DNA of 64,000 nucleotides from positions 19,619 through 83,618 of the forward strand of contig NZ_JACVVE010000030.1 in assembly GCF_016648105.1 (NCBI RefSeq), in the 5' to 3' direction. Made by a program: the position numbers and the translations under genes. Of this stretch, positions 58,763-64,000 are shown in pieces; position 1 is the stretch's first letter, and every line of letters begins with the position of its first letter. Source of the stretch: Pseudomonas sp. S31 (GTDB taxonomy: Bacteria; Pseudomonadota; Gammaproteobacteria; Pseudomonadales; Pseudomonadaceae). The notes under the pieces were generated by a model that searched no databases, had not been told where the DNA came from, and was given only the letters and a program-made list of their open reading frames with translations.

Positions 58763-59443
58763 ATGACCACCCTCGAACGCCCACAGCCTTTGCTCTCGAT
58801 GGCCGAGAAAGCCGCACGGATCGACGCGATCTGCGACCAGGCGCGCATTCTGCCGGTGATCACCATCGCCCGCGAACAAGACATCCTGCCCCTGGCCGAT
58901 GCCTTGGCCGCTGGCGGCATCCGCACGCTCGAAGTCACGCTGCGCTCGCAGCATGGCCTGAAGGCCATCGAGGTGCTGCGGGCACAGCGGCCAGAGCTTT
59001 GCGTCGGCGCCGGGACGGTGCTCGATCGTGGCATGTTCGATGCGGTCGAAGCCGCTGGCGCGCAGTTCGTGGTGACGCCTGGGGTGACCCAGGACATCCT
59101 CGAGGCCGGTGTCGCCAGCGATATCCCGCTGCTGCCGGGCATCAGTACGCCGTCCGAGATCATGATGGGCTATGCCCTGGGCTACCGCCGCTTCAAGCTG
59201 TTCCCGGCGGAAATCAGCGGTGGCGTGGCGGCGATCAAGGCCTTCGCCGGCCCGTTCGGCGATATCCGTTTCTGCCCCACCGGCGGGGTCAACCCTGGCA
59301 ACGTGCGCAACTACATGGCGCTGCCCAACGTGATGTGCGTGGGGGGCACGTGGATGCTCGACAGCGGCTGGATCAAGAACGGCGATTGGGCGCGTATCGA
59401 GGCGTGCAGCGCTGAAGCGATGGCGCTGCTGGACGCCAACTGA
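58763..59443 (+). CDS. eda: KDPG/KHG aldolase
   Basis: This 226-residue class I aldolase splits 2-keto-3-deoxy-6-phosphogluconate to pyruvate and glyceraldehyde 3-phosphate. The Schiff-base lysine is in RRFKLFPAE and the general-base glutamate in TLEVTLRS. I prefer MTTLERPQPLLS, spaced 9 nt from AAGGA; an ATG at 58742 overlapping the pgl stop is possible. A terminator follows at 59469-59496. Confidence 0.95.
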   Translation: MTTLERPQPLLSMAEKAARIDAICDQARILPVITIAREQDILPLADALAAGGIRTLEVTLRSQHGLKAIEVLRAQRPELCVGAGTVLDRGMFDAVEAAGAQFVVTPGVTQDILEAGVASDIPLLPGISTPSEIMMGYALGYRRFKLFPAEISGGVAAIKAFAGPFGDIRFCPTGGVNPGNVRNYMALPNVMCVGGTWMLDSGWIKNGDWARIEACSAEAMALLDAN

Positions 59444-59468
59444 ATTTGTTGTGTGCTTTACGGCTTAT

Positions 59469-59496
59469 GGGGCGCTTGGTTGGCGCCCCTTTTTTT
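59469..59496 (+). terminator. Terminator of zwf-pgl-eda
   Basis: GGGGCGC and GCGCCCC form a stem around a short loop, followed by T7. Confidence 0.88.
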
Positions 59497-59521
59497 GCCT
59501 GGAATTCCTGTGTTGCCTGTT

Positions 59522-59618
59522 CTGGCCCTTTCGCGGGCAAGCCCGCTCCTACAGGGGTTGCGCAGGCCCTCGGGCAACGGATGACCTGTAGGAGCGGGCT
59601 TGCCCGCGAAGAGGCCGG
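59522..59618. repeat. Inverted pair of P. putida-type REP elements
   Basis: The 26-bp core arms 59530-59555 and 59585-59610 (core CGCGGGCAAGCCCGCTCCTA) are inverted copies, with outer flanks that pair partially. They lie between the eda and leuA terminators. Confidence 0.9.
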
Positions 59619-59627
59619 AACAGGCAA

Positions 59628-59659
59628 TAAAAAAAGCCCGCATCACCTGATGCGGGCTT
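59628..59659 (-). terminator. Terminator of leuA
   Basis: On the minus strand AAGCCCGCATCA-GGTGATGCGGGCTT is followed by a U run (T7). Confidence 0.88.
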
Positions 59660-59677
59660 CCATTCACAGCGAAACGC

Positions 59678-61351
59678 TTAGGCCGCCTTGGCTTCCTGCT
59701 GGCTCAGCGAGCGGTTCAGTGCACTGAACAGCGCCTTGAAGCTGGCCGTGGTGATGTTTTCATCGATACCCACGCCATGCACTGGGCGGCCGCCGGCCAC
59801 GCGCAGTTCGATGTAGGCCGCTGCCTTGGCATTGGTGCCGGCACCGATGGCGTGCTCGTTGTAGTCCATGATTTCCACCGAGACCGGCAGGCCAGCCACC
59901 AGGGCTTCCAGGGCACCGTTGCCCTTGCCGCGCCAGTGCAGGGTGGTTTCGCCTTCGCCGGCGACTTCCACTTCCACGGCGCTATGGCCGTTTTCTTCCT
60001 GCAGGCGGTGGCTGACCAGCGCATACGGGGCGTTGGCCTGGAGGTATTCCTTGTGCAGCAGGCTGTAGATCTGCTGGGCGGTCATTTCCAGGCCCAGGCG
60101 GTCGGTTTCACCCTGCACGACCTGGCTGAACTCGATCTGCATGCGGCGCGGCAGGCTGATGCCGTACTCCTGCTCGAGCAGGTAGGTGATACCGCCTTTG
60201 CCGGACTGGCTGTTGACGCGGATCACCGCCTCGTAGCTGCGGCCGATGTCGGCCGGGTCGATCGGCAGATAAGGTACCTCCCACAGCTCGCCTTCCTTCT
60301 GCTGGGCGAAGCCTTTGCGGATGGCGTCCTGGTGCGAGCCGGAGAACGCGGTGTGGACCAGGTCGCCGACGTACGGGTGACGTGGGTGGACTGGCAACTG
60401 GTTGCACTCTTCGACGACCTTGCGCACGCCGTCGATGTCGGAGAAGTCCAGCTCCGGGTCGACGCCCTGGGTGTACAGGTTCAGCGCCAGGGTCACCAGG
60501 TCGACGTTACCGGTGCGTTCGCCGTTGCCGAACAGGCAGCCTTCGGCACGGTCGGCGCCGGCCATCAGGCCCAGCTCGGTAGCGGCGATGCCGGTGCCGC
60601 GGTCGTTGTGGCAGTGCAGGCTGATGATCACGCTGTCGCGACGGCTGACGTTGCGGCAGAACCACTCGATCTGGTCGGCGTAGATGTTCGGGGTGGCGAC
60701 TTCAACCGTGGCTGGCAGGTTGAGGATGATCTTGTGCTCTGGCGTCGGGTTCCACACTTCGATGACCGCGTCGCAGACTTCCTTGGCGAACTCGAGCTCG
60801 GTAGCGCTGAAGGTTTCCGGCGAGTACTGGAAGGTCCACTGGGTTTCCGGCTGCTGGGCTGCGTATTTGACGAACAGCTTGGCCGCGTTCACCGCGATGT
60901 CCTTCACGCCTTGCTTGTCCTGGTTGAAGACGATGCGGCGGAACGACGGGCTGGTGGCGTTGTACAGGTGAACGATGGCCTTCTTGGCCCCGCGCAGCGA
61001 CTCGAAGGTACGGGCGATGAGGTCTTCACGGGCCTGGGTGAGCACCTGGATGGTGGTGTCGTCCGGGATGTGACCATCCTGGATCAGGGTACGAACGAAG
61101 TCGAAATCGGTTTGCGAGGCGGATGGGAACGAGGCTTCGATCTCCTTCACGCCGACCTGCACCAGGGTCTTCCAGAAACGCAGCTTCTTCTCCGAATCCA
61201 TCGGCTCGATCAGCGACTGGTTGCCATCACGCAGGTCGGAGCTGCACCAGATCGGTGCCTGGGTGATGGTCTTCGACGGCCAGGTACGGTCGGGCAGGTC
61301 GATGGTCGGGAAGGCGCGGTACTTCTTCGAAGGGTCTTTGAGCATGGTCAT
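59678..61351 (-). CDS. leuA: 2-isopropylmalate synthase
   Basis: This 557-residue enzyme condenses acetyl-CoA with 2-ketoisovalerate in the first committed step of leucine synthesis. It is of the long actinobacterial-like type (LeuA2), with SSDLRDGNQSLIEPM, the metal-site HCHNDRGTG and a C-terminal regulatory domain for leucine feedback. The ATG follows AAAGGA at 8-nt spacing. A short leader peptide rich in leucine lies upstream. Confidence 0.96.
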   Translation of the reverse strand: MTMLKDPSKKYRAFPTIDLPDRTWPSKTITQAPIWCSSDLRDGNQSLIEPMDSEKKLRFWKTLVQVGVKEIEASFPSASQTDFDFVRTLIQDGHIPDDTTIQVLTQAREDLIARTFESLRGAKKAIVHLYNATSPSFRRIVFNQDKQGVKDIAVNAAKLFVKYAAQQPETQWTFQYSPETFSATELEFAKEVCDAVIEVWNPTPEHKIILNLPATVEVATPNIYADQIEWFCRNVSRRDSVIISLHCHNDRGTGIAATELGLMAGADRAEGCLFGNGERTGNVDLVTLALNLYTQGVDPELDFSDIDGVRKVVEECNQLPVHPRHPYVGDLVHTAFSGSHQDAIRKGFAQQKEGELWEVPYLPIDPADIGRSYEAVIRVNSQSGKGGITYLLEQEYGISLPRRMQIEFSQVVQGETDRLGLEMTAQQIYSLLHKEYLQANAPYALVSHRLQEENGHSAVEVEVAGEGETTLHWRGKGNGALEALVAGLPVSVEIMDYNEHAIGAGTNAKAAAYIELRVAGGRPVHGVGIDENITTASFKALFSALNRSLSQQEAKAA

Positions 61352-61428
61352 GGAAGCAATCCTTTTGTGTGCGGCCGAGATCGGGCCTGCCGAGCGATAA
61401 CGAGATGAGGGGGGCGAGGCGACGCGAA

Positions 61429-61506
61429 TCAGCCTGGTAGTCGGGCGCTGACCAGGCAGAGGCTGCGATGTTGTCGGAGCAGGATGAGGGTGCTGAAGGT
61501 TTTCAT
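61429..61506 (-). CDS. Leucine-rich leader peptide of leuA
   Basis: This 25-codon frame encodes MKTFSTLILL then RQHRSLCLVSARLPG, with 6 leucines, and it starts just after GAAGG. It ends 77 bp before leuA. A stem GCCTGGT/ACCAGGC lies across its last codons and could alternate with other folds. A role in leucine-dependent attenuation, transcriptional or translational, is inferred; there is no evident U-run terminator between it and leuA. Confidence 0.6.
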   Translation of the reverse strand: MKTFSTLILLRQHRSLCLVSARLPG

Positions 61507-61680
61507 GCCTTCAACCCTAACCAGTGGGGTGGGGGATGGCAAGTGTCTCAAAAAAATTGAGAGGAATGCTTAAAAAAATAAGATTAGCGAGATTTTATGG
61601 CGGTTATGTGATTTTTGGTTTGTAACTATTGCGCTGTAGTTTTCAATGGCGCAAGACAGTCGAAGTCGTGGTGGCCGTGT
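61507..61680. other. AT-rich region upstream of the leuA leader
   Basis: No gene is visible. The stretch includes TCTCAATTTTTTTGAGA (61543-61559) and other A/T runs, and should carry the leuA promoter, which I could not place with confidence. Confidence 0.45.
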
Positions 61681-61751
61681 CGGCCTCTTCGCGGGTAAAC
61701 CCGCTCCTACAGGGGGCGTGGAGGCCCTGTAGGAGCGGGTTTACCCGCGAA
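61681..61751. repeat. Inverted pair of P. putida-type REP elements
   Basis: The 27-bp arms at 61688-61714 and 61725-61751 are inverted copies with core CGCGGGTAAACCCGCTCCTA, immediately after the M23 peptidase gene. Confidence 0.9.
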
Positions 61752-61767
61752 GCAGGCGACGCCGATC

Positions 61768-62595
61768 TCACCGCTGGAACGCCCCGATGAAGATCGCCGG
61801 GTCCACCCGTGCGTCGTTGAGGCTGACGTTCCAGTGCATGTGCGGCCCGGTCGCGCGCCCGGTCGAGCCCACCCGCCCGACCACATCGCCCCGGCGCAGC
61901 TGTTGGCCCACCTGCACATCGATTTTGGACATATGGCAAAACATGCTGATGAAGCCCTGGCCGTGGTCGACGAACACCGTGCGCCCGTTGAAGAAGTAAT
62001 CGCCGACCAGGATCACCTTGCCATTGGCCGGGGTCTTGATCGGCGTGCCGGCCGGTACCGCGAAGTCCAGGCCGGCATGCGGGTTGCGTTCTTCGCCATT
62101 GAAGAAGCGGCGCACGCCGAACTTGCTCGACAAGGGCCCGTTGACCGGTTTGTCCAATACCAGATTGCTCGGCAGGTTGGGGCTGAAGCTGCGGTAGGCC
62201 TTGACCTGCTCGGCCAGCTCGCGGTCGATGCGCTTGAGGTCGGCGGGGTTAGGGTTGACCTGGCGCTTGTTCTTCAGGGTGATGTGCTGCTCGGGGTACT
62301 TCTTGTGCCCAACGGTGAACGGCAGGGTGCGGCCGCCCTGGCTCAGCGAGGTGGTGCCGGGTTTCTGGGTCAGCGGAATGCCGACGATGGCCAGCCAGTT
62401 GTCCTGCTCCTTGACCACCAGCACCGGCTTGCCATCGAAGCGGGCGCTCGGTGTTTGCGCCGAGGGGCCGAGGTCGACCACGGCTACGCCACCGGGCACC
62501 GGCTTGTTCAGGGTGCGGGTGATGTAGCTGGCCTGGGCGCCGCTGGCCAGCAGCAGGAGGGAAAGGGCGAGCAGGGGGGCGAACAGGCGGGGCAT
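61768..62595 (-). CDS. M23 family metallopeptidase (periplasmic)
   Basis: This 275-residue protein has a signal peptide (about 1-22) and a LytM/M23 domain (about 165-272). Zinc ligand candidates are the H and D in HAGLDFAVPAGTP and the second histidine in GPHMHW, so it may be an active peptidoglycan endopeptidase. An N-terminal beta domain precedes it. It starts 3 bp after the xseA stop and is probably co-transcribed with it. Confidence 0.9.
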   Translation of the reverse strand: MPRLFAPLLALSLLLLASGAQASYITRTLNKPVPGGVAVVDLGPSAQTPSARFDGKPVLVVKEQDNWLAIVGIPLTQKPGTTSLSQGGRTLPFTVGHKKYPEQHITLKNKRQVNPNPADLKRIDRELAEQVKAYRSFSPNLPSNLVLDKPVNGPLSSKFGVRRFFNGEERNPHAGLDFAVPAGTPIKTPANGKVILVGDYFFNGRTVFVDHGQGFISMFCHMSKIDVQVGQQLRRGDVVGRVGSTGRATGPHMHWNVSLNDARVDPAIFIGAFQR

Positions 62596-62598
62596 GTG

Positions 62599-63978
62599 TC
62601 AGTCCAGTAGGGAAAGGGTGACCGGGGTCAGGTGGTTGTCCTCGACCCGTACCTGCAACTCGCCTTCATTGAGGCGTGCAGTGAGGCGTTGGCCGTTGCG
62701 GGTCTGCTCGGCGCTGCGGATGGCCTGGCCTCGCTCGTCGAGCAGTATGCTGTAGCCGCGGGCCAGGGTAGCCAGGGGGCTGACCACCTGCAGCGTCTGC
62801 AACTGGGCCTGGAAGCGCTGGCGACGGTCCTTGAGCACCTCACGCATCGCCCGAGGCAGGCGCTCGGCCAGGCTGTCGAGGCGTTGGCCAAGCAACTTCA
62901 GGGCGCGCCCTGGATGTTGCGCAGCCAGGCGGGTGTCGAGGCGGGCCAGGCGCTCGCGGCGCTGGTTGAGGTTGAGCATGAACGCCCGGCGCAGGCGCAT
63001 GTCCAGGTCGTCCAGGCGCTGGGCCTGCTGGCGCAGGCGCTCGCCAGGGTGGCGCAGACGCCGGGTCAGCGACTCCACGCGCAGGCGGTCGTGGGCCAGG
63101 CGGTTCTGCATGCGCAGCAGCAGGCGCCGTTGCAGGCCATCGAGGCGTTGCTGCAGGCCGCTGTTGTCCGGTGCCAGCAGCTCGGCGGCGGCGGACGGCG
63201 TGGGCGCGCGGACGTCGGCGACGAAGTCGCTGATCGACACATCGGTCTCATGGCCGACGGCGCTGACGATCGGCGTGACGCAGGCGGCCACGGCGCGGGC
63301 CACGGCTTCTTCGTTGAAGCACCAGAGGTCTTCCAGCGAGCCGCCGCCGCGGGCCAGGATCAGCGCGTCGAAGCCACGACCGTCGGCCAGTTGCAGGGCG
63401 CGGACGATCTGGTTGATGGCCTCGCGGCCCTGCACGGCGGTGGGGATGAGGTTCAGTTCGACCTGTGGCGCACGGCGCCGGAACACGCTGATGATGTCGC
63501 GGATCACTGCGCCGGTGGGCGAGGTGACGATGCCGATGCGCTGCGGATGTGCTGGCAGCGGCTTCTTGCGTTCGGCGCTGAACAGGCCCTCGTTGCCGAG
63601 CTTTTCCTTCAAGGCTTCGAAGGCCAGGCGCAGGGCACCGTCGCCGGCCGGTTCGACGGTGTCGAGGATCAACTGATAGTCGCCGCGCCCCTCGAACAAC
63701 GAGACCTTGCCGCGCACCCGCACTGCCAGGCCATCGCGCAGGGCCTGGCGCACGCGCGTGGCGTTCTGCCGGAACAGCGCGCAGCGCACCTGGGCGCCGC
63801 TGTCCTTGAGGGTGAAATACATGTGGCCGGAAGCCGGGCGGGCGAGGTTGGAAATCTCGCCTTCCACCCAGACGCTGCGGAACACGTCTTCCAGCAGCAC
63901 GCGGGCGCGGCCGTTGAGTTGGCTGACGGTGAGGACCTCGCGGTCCAGGCCGAGTCGTTCGAAGGGGTCTCTGATCAT
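62599..63978 (-). CDS. xseA: Exodeoxyribonuclease VII large subunit
   Basis: This 459-residue protein is the catalytic large subunit of the single-strand exonuclease VII. The N-terminal OB fold (VWVEGEISNLARPASGHMYFTLKD), the catalytic domain (IGIVTSPTGAVIRDII; LILARGGGSLEDLWCFNEE; VGHETD) and the long arginine-rich coiled coil are present. The start MIRDPFERLGLDREVLTVSQ is typical. The gene is complete, with its start near the window edge. Confidence 0.96.
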   Translation of the reverse strand: MIRDPFERLGLDREVLTVSQLNGRARVLLEDVFRSVWVEGEISNLARPASGHMYFTLKDSGAQVRCALFRQNATRVRQALRDGLAVRVRGKVSLFEGRGDYQLILDTVEPAGDGALRLAFEALKEKLGNEGLFSAERKKPLPAHPQRIGIVTSPTGAVIRDIISVFRRRAPQVELNLIPTAVQGREAINQIVRALQLADGRGFDALILARGGGSLEDLWCFNEEAVARAVAACVTPIVSAVGHETDVSISDFVADVRAPTPSAAAELLAPDNSGLQQRLDGLQRRLLLRMQNRLAHDRLRVESLTRRLRHPGERLRQQAQRLDDLDMRLRRAFMLNLNQRRERLARLDTRLAAQHPGRALKLLGQRLDSLAERLPRAMREVLKDRRQRFQAQLQTLQVVSPLATLARGYSILLDERGQAIRSAEQTRNGQRLTARLNEGELQVRVEDNHLTPVTLSLLD

Positions 63979-64000
63979 GGGGGCATGATAAGGGGCGGGG

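Overview
The window is about 64 kb of GC-rich chromosome from a Pseudomonas of the P. putida group. Three things point there: the gene order (hupN-rlmF-valS-holC-pepA-lptFG, arcDABC, then the gap/edd/glk/gltRS/gts/oprB/hexR/zwf/pgl/eda block), the many copies of the P. putida-type REP sequence, and sigma-54, Crc and HexR-style regulatory sites. It is a mostly core region carrying one clear accessory block. I saw no rRNA, tRNA, CRISPR array, transposase or integrase gene.

Left third (1-16.6 kb): an HU-type DNA-binding protein; 23S rRNA methyltransferase RlmF; valyl-tRNA synthetase; a small unknown gene next to the DNA polymerase III chi subunit; leucyl aminopeptidase; the LptF/LptG lipopolysaccharide export permeases; an RDD membrane protein; a cold-shock protein; and a glycine/serine catabolic operon transcribed leftward as gcvH-gcvP-sdaA-gcvT. 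Upstream of gcvH are a sigma-54 -24/-12 element, an IHF-like site and three copies of an 18-bp box resembling the GcsR operator of P. aeruginosa.

Accessory block (about 16.8-25.6 kb): a complete multicomponent phenol hydroxylase operon (dmpKLMNOP-like) with a MetA-type outer-membrane protein gene. Upstream of it lie a DmpR/MopR-type phenol sensor gene, transcribed divergently, and a catechol 1,2-dioxygenase gene. Phenol would be hydroxylated to catechol and cleaved by the ortho route; no meta-cleavage genes are present. The hydroxylase operon and catA each have a sigma-54 promoter with upstream activating sequences of the DmpR/XylR type, so one phenol sensor probably drives both steps. The block lies between the gcv operon and a TyrR-like activator gene that is probably the cognate GcsR, next to a broken Na/Pi cotransporter gene.

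Middle (28-42 kb): a DUF5064 gene; the arginine deiminase operon arcDABC with an ANR-like box at -41.5; a second full-length arcD paralogue transcribed divergently; a DUF454 membrane protein; and a heme-acquisition set (HemO-type heme oxygenase, TonB-dependent receptor, FecR-type anti-sigma factor, ECF sigma factor) with a Fur box.

Right third (41-64 kb): the glucose/Entner-Doudoroff module. It holds gap, edd-glk-gltR-gltS, an AGE-family epimerase, the GtsABCD glucose ABC transporter, porin OprB, a hexose-phosphate mutarotase, hexR and zwf-pgl-eda. Two HexR operators lie between gap and edd and a variant one lies before zwf. After these come leuA with a leucine-rich leader peptide, an M23 peptidase and xseA. 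CA motifs (AAnAAnAA) for Crc/Hfq recur just before start codons in both the phenol and glucose blocks, suggesting shared catabolite repression.
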